Source: Owenia fusiformis (lineage: Eukaryota; Annelida; Polychaeta; Sabellida; Oweniidae). From it: a stretch of 64,000 bases of DNA. The notes under the pieces are model-generated. The model did not search any database and was not told the DNA's origin. It saw only the letters and a program-made list of their open reading frames with translations. The position numbers and the translations under genes were made by a program. Below, one piece after another: positions 24,581 through 38,068 of this stretch. The stretch covers positions 17,807,181 through 17,871,180 of the forward strand of contig CAIIXF020000010.1 of NCBI GenBank assembly GCA_903813345.2, written 5' to 3'. Position 1 is the stretch's first letter. Every line of letters starts with the position of its first letter.

Positions 24581-25466
24581 CAGGGAACGTTGGAAGGTGA
24601 ATATTAAGGTAGAAAGCCTGTAAAAGATAGTGTTAATAGTTATGCCTACTTATGGATATCATAGTCTCACTCATTGATCCAAGTCGATGCATTAACAAAA
24701 CCAAGAAGTAGTTAAAATACAGAAATTACAAAAATATTGTGATGTATAATGTCATATTTTCGCATTTACTTCTCGTTTTACCCTTTCTAAATCATTAGGC
24801 TTATCTATTGACACTACCTCTCAGGGAACAGGGTCATATTCATAACCATTAATATCTGTTATAGTTTTAACTGAACCTATCCATTAGGCAGAATTCAAAT
24901 CGACTAATAGTAGTACCAAGCTTCATCCAGTGGCCGATCGTTAACTCAAGTATATCAATCATTCTGATGTCATAGGATTATATGTTGAAGTTGAAGTATT
25001 ACACAATTTTATTTTCAAATGCTATGTGACAAAAGTGTGTCAAACGGTGAATGTCCATTTGAAAAGTCATCATATTCGTCCATAAAAGAGAAGATACTGG
25101 TAAATGTTGATATTTCTGTTGAACAATCTTTATTTTATAGTATCTGGCCATGATGACACGATGGAATTTATTTTAATTCAAAATATTTTCATCCTCCAGT
25201 TTGCAATTATAATTACCAATCTGTGCTATTGTGTAGTTTGCCACAGACTGTCAATGCTCTCCTCCATACTGCTGGCATCTTAACGAGAATGATTTTAGGG
25301 GTGGTGAGATAGATTCTAGAGGAGAACCCAAAATCAAAAATGTGCCTCATTCTTAAATTTATGTAATTTGTCTAAATAATGCAGATAGTGTGGAGGTAGA
25401 ATAATAGCTAATTAAGTTCACTTTATATTTTTACAATTTCTATGATATATAAGATATACAGATATA

Positions 25467-26465
25467 CAGGGTGGTCCAAAAAAGTGAACCCCTGCAACAG
25501 GCTACAATTTTCTTAATACATGCATGAATTGGCTCATATTATCACATGTTGTAGAGAAAGGTCTAAAATTTTGGTTGATGCCATAATTTATTCTCAGTCT
25601 TAAATTTTGAAGAAATTACAAGCGTTTACTTTAACAAACATGCCTGGAAATTAGATATTGTACAAAATTTTACAAATGTGATTAACGGAAATTGTTGAAA
25701 CACATTGGATGATCTTAAACAGCTTCCAGTTAAAGATACAAATTTAAAACCCTACCATATGACAAAAGGGACACAAATCAAGCAGAAAAAAACATTTCAC
25801 ACTTTCATTGATCATTTTGAAGCATTTTTAACTGTTCAAGTTCAGGGGTATGTTACCTACACCAACAGTTAGAGGGGGCCTCTTATGGAAGGAAGTTGCC
25901 CCCTGTGACCAGGAATCTGATAACCGCTTCATCAAATATCTTTAAAAAATCAAAAGAAAATCCAATATTCAATGTTTTGAGTCATATATCATTAGAATTG
26001 GTCCATGATTTATGAAGGTATTGACATTTCAAGATCATGTAGGGGTATGTTCACGATTTCACTGGAAAATGTTTTCGTCTGTGGAAGCTTAGCACATCTC
26101 TTTGGATCACAATAACTTTGCAACTAGCAAATGTAGGATGCTAGTTTTAAGCCATAATGTGCAAGATTTAAAATTGAACAAAGTCAGAAAATATTAGTTC
26201 TTTAAGACTGAAGCTTAAAAAATTCTCAGGGGAAAGGTGTTAAAGGGTTGAAGAATCGTGGATATTGAAAATCACAATTTGTCCATTTTCAGTAATGTTT
26301 GGTAAGGGCTTATAATTTCTGCAAATTTCAAGACTAAGAAAAATGTATGGTACCAACATAAATTTTAGACCTTCCTCTACAACATGTGAAAATAAAAAAT
26401 AATTCCTGCAAGTAATAAGGGAAATATGGCCAATTGCAGGGGTTCACTTTTTTTGGACCACCCTG
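25467..26465. mobile_element. Tc1/mariner-type foldback MITE, CAGGGTGGTCC ends, copy 1
   Basis: CAGGGTGGTCCAAAAAAGTG at 25467 and its inverse at 26465 are flanked by TA on both sides. The inverted repeat extends about 200 bp inward (cacatgttgtagagaaaggt, tttcttagtcttgaaattt). Length is 999 bp with no transposase frame. The right arm matches the left arm of 29091-29957 closely, so the two copies sit in opposite orientation. Confidence 0.85.
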
Positions 26466-27699
26466 TATATAGATGGTAACATTATGCCATTCCAAACTGT
26501 GCTACCTGTATCATATTACAATTGGCAGGTCTGACATCCCAATAACCGTTATTACTGATCTTTATTCGTAACGGATTGAAAGGAAAACCAAAATGGTTTC
26601 ATTGCAATTAAAACAACACCATTATTTCCAGTGAAACCGGAGATCCTGTTGTGGTAATACAACATTCTACGCAATAGATATAATGTCACCCGTTAGAGCC
26701 AAATGGTCTCTCAAAGAGACCCAGTGATGAATGGCTATAATAAACTTGGCTCACGCTGATGAATTGTTTCAACATAAATCAGAATTATTTCATATGTGAT
26801 AAGATAATTACATGACCGTCGAACGTCAATTTCTGCTAGAACCACCAAACTATTAATTCGCCGTAAAAAGGTTATACCTCTCCGTAACTTTGCCAATTGA
26901 TGGTTCTTATAAAATGAAAAAAAAATCCTGTATAAAGTCTGACGTTCGGTCTAAATGAAAAAGAAATTCTTATTATGGAATCGTAATTAAAAACCTATAT
27001 AGTGTACTTCCATAAATCATGGCTTTCAATAACCAGAGTCAATTAATAAAGTCTGTGTACAAAAGTAACAATACTTGATTGATTGCGCAAGCCTCTCTTG
27101 GGGAGAAGAGATTGTTTACCAAAGTGAAAGTAAAAGAAACAATTACATATTAATACATTTCAGATGGTTGAACGGCTCTATAAAAACAAAAGTAGAATTT
27201 GCAATATTCACATACAAACTAATTCAATTATGTTAAGACCAATTGTAACAATAGAGATAGATATTGGGTTTTTATTCTATGAGGGAATCGATGTTTCGTC
27301 AACCATATTTGTCATTTGATTACCGCGCCGCTTGAAAATAATTATATCGTGGAATTGTGAGATAAGGTAGGTAACTTAATTTTAAGTTAATTTCGTAAAC
27401 TGCATCACTATTTGAAACATATGTGATATTTAAAACAAATACTCCAGTCTTCTGCTAATCTAGTATTTTAGACGCTTATCTAGTATTTTAGACGCTAATC
27501 TAGTATTTTAGACGCTGTGTTATGTTGTATATCATTTTTAGAAAACCTGGTTAAATCAATTTATGACACTTGTTCTGATATATTCAGTAATATTATCATT
27601 GCACGTGATATTGTACATGATATATTTGAGCGTTTAATAGTCTTAAACATTAATAATACCATGATGATTTTCTATTGAAGAAACACTATTTGTGTAATT

Positions 27700-28020
27700 T
27701 GATTAGAAGATTCAAGATTTTATTGTTTCAAGCCAAAATCAATTACAAGACATAATTATACATTTATACAATAACGTGCATTGTTAAACAAATATTTAGA
27801 TATGATTATCTTACAAACTAGTTCCAAACTACTCCTTTTCAAATACCTCACGATGTTGATTGAAAAGTTTATTTATGAAATGCATCAATTTGTTTACAAT
27901 TTCATAATCATCCGAAATCATTAAAAACTTAAATTTTTCTTCATCCGACATTTTTTCAAATGTGTCCACTGGTATTTGAGTTTTCAAATATAATGTTTGT
28001 TTTTTCATGAAAATGGCGGC
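27700..28020 (-). pseudogene. 3' end of a LINE-type (non-LTR) retrotransposon, 5'-truncated
   Basis: On the minus strand, 28008-27829 encodes a C-terminal segment: DTFEKMSDEEKFKFLMISDD then YEIVNKLMHFINKLFNQHRE and a stop. This has the character of the last ~45 residues of LINE ORF2 proteins, which commonly end in (E)KF...LM...D...I...K/LxxFI...F. After the stop is a 3' UTR-like stretch ending in aataaaatcttgaatcttc near 27705, the short-repeat tail typical of such elements. The upstream part is missing and the repeat at 28005-28485 abuts it. Assignment is by pattern only. Confidence 0.45.
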
Positions 28021-28485
28021 CATTAAGAAATTCAGCTGTCACATCAAAAGTTTCTTCTCAAGCAAAGCTCCTTTATCCATGGGCATCATCAATAAAAGTG
28101 AACCAAATCCGTACACTCCAGAATATGAGTTGTCAACGATTATGTTTTTACGAAGAATGGCGGCCATCTCAAAAATTCTACCTCAAGCAGAGCTCTTGTG
28201 TCCCTAGGCATAAGTATATAAAATTTGAACCAGGTCCGTCTACTGGTATTTGATTTATAAAAGATTACGATTTTTACGAAAATTGCGGCCATTATGAAAT
28301 GAGCGGCCATATTGAAAATTACATCTCTAGCAGAGGTTTAACATCAATGAGGTATAAGCCTATACAATTTGAATCAAATCCGTCAACCGGTATTTGAGTT
28401 ATTGTCCGGACAAACGAATGGACGGACGGACGAACGAACGAATGGACGACCGTTCTCTATATCATTACTTAGTTCGGTGGGATTA
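28005..28485 (-). repeat. Dispersed repeat with three internal units, copy 2
   Basis: Three successive units of about 125-150 bp start at TGGCGGCCATTA (28010), TGGCGGCCATCT (28159) and TTGCGGCCATTA (28285). Each is followed by a version of CAAGCAGAGCTC, GGCATAAGTATATAAAATTT and CCGTCTACTGGTATTTGA. The block ends in a (ggacggacgaacgaac) tract and TAGTTCGGTGGGATTATA, the inverse of the edge seen at 12575. Confidence 0.5.
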
Positions 28486-29090
28486 TACGAGAATTATTCA
28501 GGGATAGTATGTACTGTCTAGTATTGATAAACTTCAGCTTGATATATACGAAGTCCGTATCAGATCACCGTCCGTGTACTTACTCTAATGCCCCTACCTC
28601 CGTTAAGCATAATTCCCCGATAGTTATTTTGGAGCGTTAAACAACCTTTAATTAATCGATTACGTTCAATTAATACTATCAAAATTGAACGAATGTTATT
28701 TGAACAATGTTGCCATTGTGAATGAAAAGAACGCATCAATATGTGACACCCCGACATGGATTTTCACTTTAATAATATGTATTACACTTTCCCTAATTCA
28801 AAGTGATGAAAGGGGAGTTTGAGAGAATGTATATCAATGAGACTGGCTATCGATTTGACATTAGGACTAATACGATTATAATGTATAGGCTAAAATACAT
28901 ATGAGTTATGACGAATTCTCATAGAAATGAAGGTGTTGTGTTCAGCGAAATACACTGACAAAGATATGCCTTGACACGATAAAGTGAAATCCAATTCTAG
29001 CATTGGGTAGGCATATGGCAGAACTATGTTAAGTTCCACGTTTCAGAAGAGCGCATATATCGGGGTTTTGGGAGTGTTGTATGGTATATA

Positions 29091-29957
29091 CAGGGTGGTC
29101 CAAAAAAGTGAACCCTTGCAACCGGCTATATTTCCCTTATTACCTGCAGGAATCCTTTCATAGTTTCACATGTTGTAGAGGAAGGTCTAAAATTCTTGTT
29201 GGTACTATACATTTTTCTTAGTATTGAAATTTGCAGAAATTATAAGCCCTAACGAAACATCACTGAAAATGGGTAAAATGTGAACTTCAATATCTTCGAT
29301 TCTTCAACCCTTCAACAATCTTCCCATGGAAATCTTTTAAGCCGGAGTTTGGGAAACCTAATGTTTTCTGACTTTGGTTTTGAATCCCACACAATATGAT
29401 GTAAGATTAGCATCCTACCTCTGTTAGTTGCAAAGTTATTGTGATCAAAAGAAATGTTCAATGTTTCCTAAGACGAGAACATCTTCCAGTGAAATCGCAA
29501 CATAACCCTATATGGTCTTAAAATATCAATATCTTCATTAATCATGGACCAATTCTAATGAAATATGGCTCAAAACACTGAATTTTAGATTTCCTTTTGA
29601 TTTTTGTAGGATTTTAAATGAAGGGCTTCTCAGATTTTGGGTCACAATGGATTACTTTGCCCCCCCCCCTCTACCCGTTTGTGTAGGTAACATGCCTCTA
29701 AACTGTTGAATGGTTAAAACAGCTTCAAAATGGACAATAAAAGTGTGAAATGGGTCTTCTGCTCGAACAGTGACCCATTTGTCATATGGCAGGGTTTAAA
29801 CTTATAATCTCTCAAAGTCGAATTTGAGGCATGTTTGTTTAAGTCTTAACAAATATTTTAGATCTTTCTCTACAGGATGTGATAATATGAGCAAATTCAT
29901 GCATGTATTAAGAAAAATATAGCCTGTTGCAGGGGTTCACTTTTTTGGACCACTCTG
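29091..29957. mobile_element. Tc1/mariner-type foldback MITE, CAGGGTGGTCC ends, copy 2
   Basis: CAGGGTGGTCCAAAAAAGTG at 29091 and GTTCACTTTTTTGGACCACT then ctg ending at 29957, with TA on both flanks. Same family as 25467-26465 but reversed; one terminal base has changed (CACTCTG for CACCCTG). A poly-C run lies near 29660. No coding frame. Confidence 0.85.
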
Positions 29958-31180
29958 TATACGCACACATGCAATGTGTATATCACTTCTTCGCAACAAT
30001 TCTGAAAATAAAATATTCAGATGCAATCAGACAATTGAATTGGGAGAAAATCAGCAAAATCAACAGACAAATCATTTTATCACACTGTAAAAGATCAATC
30101 AATCTTATCACGCACGGCATTGTTACGGTGGGTTATGAATAATGAATTTATCGTCAAATAACTTGCTCAATGGTTGAAAGTGATATGCGTGATATTACAA
30201 AAAATAATATTTAATCATGCTGTGGACGATCATTTCTACTTCGAGAATTTCGAAGTGTCGAGGTGATTTGAAGTAAAACAAAGGGACCTTTCATTATGTC
30301 TTCTCAGTGAGAACAAATATAATCATTTCACCGATTCCAAATATTTGTCACTGGTGTCATTTTTAATAATCAGTACCTCCAACGAGGAACGTCAAGGTCA
30401 AATGAAAGGGTGTCTTTAACTGTTTTGAACAGTTCTTGGTATTTCCCCTTTGGAATATTTCATATTCATAAACAGTTTAGCGAGAAAGTTTTCGTACAGA
30501 TGTTTCAATTTCAGAACATTTCAGCCTGGTACCAGTCCTTCTCATATCTATTTTTTAAATCCTATACCCTCTTTAAAGAACAAAATGCTCATGGTCCTTT
30601 AACATCTTCAAAATTTTGTATGATATTACTAAACTCTTGGAGGCATATGGTGTAAATATTGTGAATAACTGGTGGAAATTTTTTTTTTAAAAACTTGATG
30701 AAAATTTTAAAAAGTTAGCAATGGTTAAGTACATTGTCTTATAAACTCACGAATGTGACTTTTTCCTTAAAAAATTACGTCATAAATTACAATTTATTAT
30801 AACCCAGTGTCATACATTTACCTCCAAGCCTAGGATATCGTTTTCTATATGTTATATTCTTCATACCATTGCTGATTGTAAAGCCCATTCCAGACTGGTC
30901 ATAACTGTTAGGTTTGAAATAGACAATGACACACTGACAGAAAATTATGAGAGTCAGCCAAAACCGGCCTAAAACATGATTCTTAGACAATTTTACGCCT
31001 CAAATATAGTGAACAAGCCATTATTTTATAACAAAAAATTGTTATATATCAAGAAGGATATCAAGTTCAATAGTATGTAATATTACTGCTGAATAAAAAA
31101 GCTAAAAAAAGAAAACTGCAGTGAAATTAGGGATAGGATTTAACCATTTTGCTCAATATACACATTTATTCATCTAACAT

Positions 31181-31695
31181 AAAGGAGGGGGGGGAAGTAT
31201 CGCAACAGATTTCGGACAGTCACGTATTTTGTATTTTGGCTATATTCTGAGGATATTCAGTGGATTTAAATAGTGATTCCTTTTAGATAAAGTGGAAAAC
31301 AATATTTTTGTGTTATTTTCCCATAGATAAAACTCATGCGATCCATTGCTTTCAGCTCATTTTGGTCACCCATAATGGATATCTTTAAAAAACCCGAGGG
31401 AATCGCTTAATATTCCTTTAAAGGGGTTAACTGTTTGTCAAAACACAACCTATTGATGCAAGGAAATTAAAAACGCAGGGGAGGAAGGGGTTGAAAATCA
31501 GGAAAACATTTCAGAAAAAACATATGGGTGGGTTGTTTGCATCTTCTCTGTCTCAAAGTCGAAATTATTTTATCATCTATAGGAGTGCTTTTCCTGGAGG
31601 TAATACATCAGTCTAACAGTTTAAATCCTCAGAAAATAGCCAAAATCCAACATATGACTGTCCGAAATCTGTTGCGATACGTTTCCTCCTCCTTT
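31181..31695. mobile_element. MITE with AAGTATCGCAACAGATTTCG inverted ends
   Basis: AAAGGAGG...AAGTATCGCAACAGATTTCG followed by gacagtca at 31181 pairs with its inverse ending near 31695. TIR similarity runs about 70 bp. The interior (31225-31620) has no recognisable ORF. A half-copy related to its right part is at 46425-46645. Confidence 0.75.
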
Positions 31696-32219
31696 TGGTA
31701 TGCATAAGCTAATTTCTCTTTGAGAAAGATTAAGGGGTATAATCATCGTACAATTTCCAGGTTATTGTAATATATATTACCTCTACCCCTAATTTTGAAC
31801 TGAGAAGAAACCTCTGAATCCTAAGGATATTACCTCAAATTTTATCACAAAATGGTTGTAATTAATCGGACTCTCATTATATAACTGACATTTTCACAAA
31901 GTTTTATTGGATTGAAAACTTTTTAAAATGGTTTATTCCTCTAAACGTAACTAATAATAACTTAATGTCTCACAAGGTCGCGTTCTTGAGCACATTGCTT
32001 GTTATTAAGGATTTATCATATTTATGACGTCAATTTATGGTAGAAAGTCACACTCACTTTTTTCTTTACAGAAGGTACATTATTTGAAAATTCAATAAAT
32101 CTCTAATACTATCTCTGATACTGACTTGAACAACTTCTTGTTTGAAGTACGTTATCACACGATCTAATTACAGAACGGTATAGCCTTGTCCGATTTATTG
32201 TCATTCTACCAAGTCGCAA

Positions 32220-32634
32220 TGGTCTATCTGTAGGGGTTCAAAATAGCGGCGTCATGTCTGGAGGCCAACTTGGACGTATTGGGCGTAGTTGTCCACAACA
32301 CGAGCATAAACATTTTGTTTTATGGCTCTCATCTTCCTCCTCCTTATCTCTAGTTTCAATGTTTCAAGGGTTGTTTGTGTAGAAAATAGGTGCACATATA
32401 AAAAATCTGGTGGGATTTATGTCCAGTCAGTGAGGCACATTTCGGCATTTTGAACATTTGTAAATGGCCATAAAATCGTGACTATTAGGGATAGACCAAT
32501 GACCAATAGACCAACTTAGGAGAATGAAAGAACATTGAACAAGGTTTGATTGAGCAAAATCTGATTTTAAACCCATGCTGAATGACTGAGTTATTAACAT
32601 ACATTTGTTTGGGTTACCTTTTTGGCTCACCCTG
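32220..32634 (-). mobile_element. Internally deleted Tc1/mariner-like element, GGCTCACCCTG end
   Basis: The right end GGGTTACCTTTTTGGCTCAC then cctg at 32634 is followed by TA. Its outer ~65 bp match, inverted, the element at 57871-58211. Minus-strand frames at about 32340-32240 read RRKMRAIKQNVYARVVDNYA then QYVQVGLQT, a stop and RRYFEPL, weakly resembling a mariner-like transposase C-terminus. The left end was not located. Confidence 0.4.
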
Positions 32635-32649
32635 TAGTGATAGCTTCTT

Positions 32650-33125
32650 TGCTCACTCGTTCATTATTAGTTTTTGATTTGTTCTTGACCCGTTCAAACC
32701 CATTGGCAATACGTTCTACCTCGTTCTCATTACGTCCCAATATGCTATAGAATTATCCTCTAAACAGTTCAATTTGTTCTAAGAACGTAGGATTGAAGTA
32801 CGACAGCTCCAATCGTAGCACGCCCAGCTCGCCTTAGGTAAGTTGTCACCCATTCTGATTGCAGAACGTGACGACCATCAGAAAATGTTGTGCATGATCT
32901 TTGTTTTGGTTTTGGAGGACTACCTGTTCTAGAACGTCCATGAAGTTTGTAAATAGACCCAAAACGTCTGTAACGTCCAAAAAGTACGTCCAATCCGTTC
33001 GTCAAGCCCGTCCGAGGTCGCTTTCAACCTGTTTTTCACCAGTTCTAACTCGTTTCCAATACGTCCAAACACATTCCAAATTGTTCTTAACTCGCCAACC
33101 TCGATCCCAGTCTGTTCACATTGTC
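32650..33125. repeat. Low-complexity region rich in CGTTC / ACGTCCAA motifs
   Basis: Short words such as CCGTTC, ACGTTC, ACGTCC and TCGTTC recur every ~10-20 bases in an otherwise AT-rich background (for example TACGTCCAATCCGTTCGTC). Units are degenerate, and the overlapping ORFs on both strands have no recognisable content. Confidence 0.35.
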
Positions 33126-33554
33126 CACCTCATTCATTTACTCAATAAAGTTTATGGTGGGCAGACATTGATAGATGGAAACATAGTATTTCAATAACGT
33201 CTATATATATCTTATAATTATAAAATATAAATTGTGCTATTTGTAGACATGACAAACAACTATAACGATCTCTGGTTTAGCTTTGCTTTAGATCAATATT
33301 AAGCAATAAGTAAAATGCAAATTTACATTGCTTAATCAGTAATTATCATTTCTTATTATTAAAATGAAATTGATCATTGTAAGAATTATCAAAGATGATA
33401 TAAAATAAAATATGGTATTGATTTCATCATATGTCATGTTGAGCAAGCGTATTTCTTTGGCGCAGGGGCAGTTGCCGTTCATAAGATTGTCAACAATATG
33501 TCTAGTCTCAATTAGAAAAGGGGTCCTTTGGATTTTCAAAAGTTGGAAAGGATA

Positions 33555-34246
33555 GGTATCGATATGGTGAACTGAATTAAACAATGTTTTTCTCTTAAAC
33601 CAATTATTGAAAACATTCTGTAAAAACACGGTATTTTATGTAATGTTGACTGATTGACAACAATTTAATATTTAGAAATATTTCATATAACTGTTTTTTT
33701 GTTGTTTTTAAGTGCAACTGTTTTTGCTCCTTTCTACCAATTCTTGAAAATGAAATAAAATGTCCTTCCAAACCTTGTTGGAACAAAATAGCATATACAA
33801 CATGTTTTAGACCTCTCAATATTATAGTTATACAAAGGAACTTTTGGTTGATTTTGAATAAGTATTCAAAAAAATAAAACAACCCCCTCCCAAAAAATGA
33901 TAAAAATCAAGATAAATCTTTTATTCCATTAACAAGATACTTTTTTAAAATCAACCAAAATTTCCTTTGTACAATTACAATATTGAGAGACCTAAACATA
34001 TTGTGTTTATGTCGTTTTGTTCCAATGAGGTTCGGAAATATGTTTCATTTCACTCTGGAAACATGATACCAAGAACAAAACAAGTGTTTGATGTGTTTTC
34101 TAAAAGAATATAGATGAAAGTATAACTATTTTTCAAATTATATTGTTACCATTCAAAAGATTAAATTGACGATGTGTTAAATATTTAGATTTTTTATGAC
34201 TGGTTTAAGAGAAACGTGTGTTCAAAAAGTTCACCATATCGATACC
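33555..34246. repeat. Large inverted repeat (~320-bp arms)
   Basis: Left arm 33555-33885 and right arm about 33930-34246 are imperfect reverse complements. Outer parts: GGTATCGATATGGTGAAC against GTTCACCATATCGATACC; inner parts: tacaaaggaacttttggttg against caaccaaaatttcctttgta. The spacer is about 45 bp. Probably a foldback element, but no target duplication was recognised. Minus-strand ORFs across the arms look like by-products. Confidence 0.6.
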
Positions 34247-34249
34247 ACT

Positions 34250-37200
34250 CCTTTAGATCCGTGCATGAGTTTTCACTTATACGTTTTTTGCTCCTAATCT
34301 GTGATTGAGCCAGGCATAGCAAAAGAAAGAGCGGATCAATTTTAGGAGAACTATGCTCATTGTTACCTTCATCGATGTTATTATGTGCTTTATAAGCCTT
34401 GGCCAAACAGATTAGGCCGTAATGATGGCATAGGAAAATATAAGCGCTTGTTCACGATCCATTCACTAATGAAAAACTTGTATGTATGGAATTTTGGGAA
34501 AAGTTGATATCTGGCCTCAGTTTTTCTTTTCATCTTTTGTTAAAATGTTTAAAGCTAACTCTGCAACTGACAGAATAAAAACAAGCATTATGTACTGTTA
34601 GATATGTCATCATTCTTAGGATTTTTGTCACCCCTTAATGTGTTATCGAACTCATTTTAAATGCCAAATAGTTACGTAAACTACAATAAGACAATAAGAG
34701 GATCTTCTTTATTGCTGTTTTGATACGTTTAACAGAAGAATTAATGAGTTTAATATGTCGTAAAAAATATCTGCCGTTTTAATAGCCATTCCTGCCGAAG
34801 ATAACAACTAATCGGGCAGTCAAGAAGAGCTAATTGTTTCACTAAGTAGCTATGCTAATCTGACCTGAAGGCTTATTAAACATCAGGTATAGTAAAGCAA
34901 GGTTTTGTGTGACAGAATTAATGTCTTATGTATCCGGAGAATCACGCTGGAAGTGTTTCTGCAATTGTTGAATGTAAACGATGGAAAGGGATGAATATGT
35001 CATCTTGTTTATTTGAAAGATAAACTTAACTCGACATCTAAGAATTATTTGACATGTAATATTTTTGTAATTTCTCTAGTTTTGTGTTTTTCCAAAGAGA
35101 AAATACCCAAAATGACACCATTTAATAATCTAGTAAATTAATATATTTATTTAAGCTTTTGCATCAAGATCTAAATATGTACGGATATGTACGGATTGTA
35201 TTAAGGAAGCTTTTATTTAAAGATGAGTTCATTTTCGAATGAGCAGTTCATAGAATTCATAGAATTTCTAAACTGAGAAAACGTTGATGACATGCTCTTG
35301 ATGATCTGCATTTTGCTCAATGCAGAGCTGAAAGAAATGCAATTCTCCCTTTCGCGGTTCGCTCTTTGAATCAGAACGTTCGCAAATATGTACTGAAAAA
35401 GCACTCAAAAAGGACAACATTTGATTGGTCAATATTTTCCCACTATGCATTTCGCGTAGCTATTTGCGTGACCCGAAAGTTCTAAATCAAACTAATTACG
35501 CAATTTTGTTTTTACACCTGCACGCTAAATAAAACAATGACACCATCGGAAGTATTCTTCGTTGTCATTGCTTTAATAGTCAGTATACCGAGTTTAATCA
35601 ATAAAAGATTGTACAATGACCAACAAAATTCGGAAACGAGTATTATAGATTTCCTTTCGGACCACTGAACAGATTGACCTAGATAATAGCGACGCGTCTT
35701 CTTTGGTCTACTGCTCAGTTGTTTGTGGGTTTTCAACGTAACTCTATAATGTAATTTGAAGATGAATACTTTTATTCAGTTGTTGCATCGATGTTGCAGT
35801 TTGTAGTGCGGTTAGATTGTCAGGAAAGTATTGAAAGTCGAATGGAATTGTTTTTTCCAAAATGGCGACTAGTCAACTGATCACGTGACCTTCTCTTCCG
35901 GAATATTTTCTCACTTTTCAATTATCGTTTTCACCACGCTATGAATCAATACAATGAAAAAAATAGCTGTTATATTAAGACTAATAAGAGACCAATCGTT
36001 TCTAATAATTTTTTCTGTACTCTCGTACGGGAATGTGAACGAATATATCGTTTGAAAAATAGGTGTGAAAATCCCCATGTTAAACCTATGAGGGAAAACA
36101 AGGAAGTATAAATTTGTTCCTTCGCGAACTGCATCATGGGAAATATTTTGACCTTATAAGGAAAGATTTTCGCGTCTCCTCTTTTGAAGAGGGAACAACG
36201 ATTTCGAGAATTGGACTATTGTACTTCAACTCAAATGAGTTAACTTATGAAACTTAAATATGTTTAAAAGTATATTCTCCCATCGCTCATAAAGTAGTTC
36301 CATGTTTGTCTCGGTTCAATTTTGGGGACATCCAGTATATTAGTATGGACAAAATGACCAGGGCTGTTTTCGTGCTTTCAAATACTTTGGGTATTGGACA
36401 TTGGTACGTGGTTCACATACAGTTATGTTATTTATGTTGGGCAACTAACAGCTGATAAGTATGTTATTTCCCTCAAAAAGGGCAATAAGCTACAAAACCA
36501 TTTAATTTTAGCTATAACGACCGCCGACTATTCCATTAGTGATTACTTGAGGAACATACTAATGAACTAACAGTCAGAATGACCTCTCAGGCACCATGTA
36601 AAGAGACATAAGGGATCAAATTGTCTAGAACATCTATAACAGCAACTTTCGAGATGATAAAAAAACAAACAGACATGAATTGTATTGTTCCCGGTCCCTC
36701 GAGAGACTTTGTAGAAACATAAGACAAGACAATTATATCGGTGTATGGAATGATGGGGATCTATTTGATTATTCCCTCTGTAATTTAACATTTTTCTATT
36801 GAATCTTTTGGCATAGGATGCCATTTCTTAAGTTCTAAAATCAATTCCCGTGTTGATAAGTGCATTTCTAATGGGACTGGTTTGGGCCGCTCCATTAAAA
36901 CAGCTTTCTGATTCCGTCATATCGGAGTTGTGATGCACGCCTTAAGCCCAATATACACCAATTGGGAAAATCTCACTTGCCCCATCGAGTCCCATCTTGG
37001 CCCATCGAATCCCAACTTGAACCATTGTAACGTAAAAAACTATGGCAGCCTTGAAACTCCGGTTAAATTTGTCAAACATGGATGGAAATCCAATTTCTTT
37101 ATTGCTAATACAAAGATTTCAGTGCAAAATGATGATTTGCAATTGACCATGACTGGAAAAGTACTTTAGGTGTCTAAAGGAGCGAAAATATCATTGATGG

Positions 37201-37690
37201 GTATATTTTATTTACTTACCCAGAATATTATTGAAGTTCATTTTAAGATGATTCTCATTATCTGAGATAAAGTTGTTTCAATATATATTTATTTTAGTCA
37301 ATACAGCTAAACACAGTTACACATTTGTCACATGTTTAATGGAATAAAGTGTTTTAAAATGCCCCAGATGTGATATTTGATATGGTGAGCTTTCACGATT
37401 TACCTATTTGCATGCATGCTTTTGTAATTTATCAAGTTGATCTATAATATATGCGCTACATCCTGAGATGAAACCAAACATTGAAAATATAGATAATAGT
37501 CGACTAAAGGGTTTAGTTGATTTGAGAGAAATACCTAGTACACATGCCCAGCCTTCGTTATGCGAGGGTATATCATAAAGTTCACACAATATCTCAGATT
37601 TTCAGATTTTCATATATTCAGATTTTCTAATGAAATGTTCATAGAATCTGCATGGCCATTATAATAATTCGAAACAGTCAAGAATAGATG
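34250..37690. other. Gene-free AT-rich stretch
   Basis: No domain, RNA gene or clear repeat recognised. The short ORFs at 34194-37169 have no recognisable protein features. A minor local duplication (GGCCCATCGAATCCCAACTT-type units) occurs near 36978-37020. Confidence 0.5.
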
Positions 37691-37692
37691 GT

Positions 37693-38068
37693 ACAGGGTG
37701 TTCAAAAAACGCAACCCAAAGAAATCGTTATATCTTAAAAATACTGGTTCAATTATGTTCATACTTTCAGGAAATAAAGAAGAGACTGTGTATGTATAGC
37801 TCCTGTAAATGGTTAGTTGTAAAACATGATGCCTTGGACACCTGCTCAAAAGACAGTTGTACTAGAAAATACGAAGTCAGGGGTGACTGCAACCGCAAAA
37901 AAATTAAATAACTTCCTAACCATAGTGTTCTGGCTCTTCAAATTTGGCACAAATCATCTTCATTCACTTTATCATAAATCTGTAGAGTGAAATCAAAATC
38001 ACTTCAGTCATGGTTGAAATGCTCTCAAATCGCAGTCAAATACAAATTGACGAACAAATTTATTTATA
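37693..38068 (+). mobile_element. Fragment of a mariner-like element, CAGGGTGTTC end
   Basis: A terminal-type CAGGGTGTTCAAAAAACGCA lies near 37694. Downstream on the plus strand, about 37830-37875, a short frame reads MPWTPAQKTVVLEN, which resembles the start of some mariner-like transposases, then breaks down. The other end was not found; the element at 38069 may interrupt it. Confidence 0.3.
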
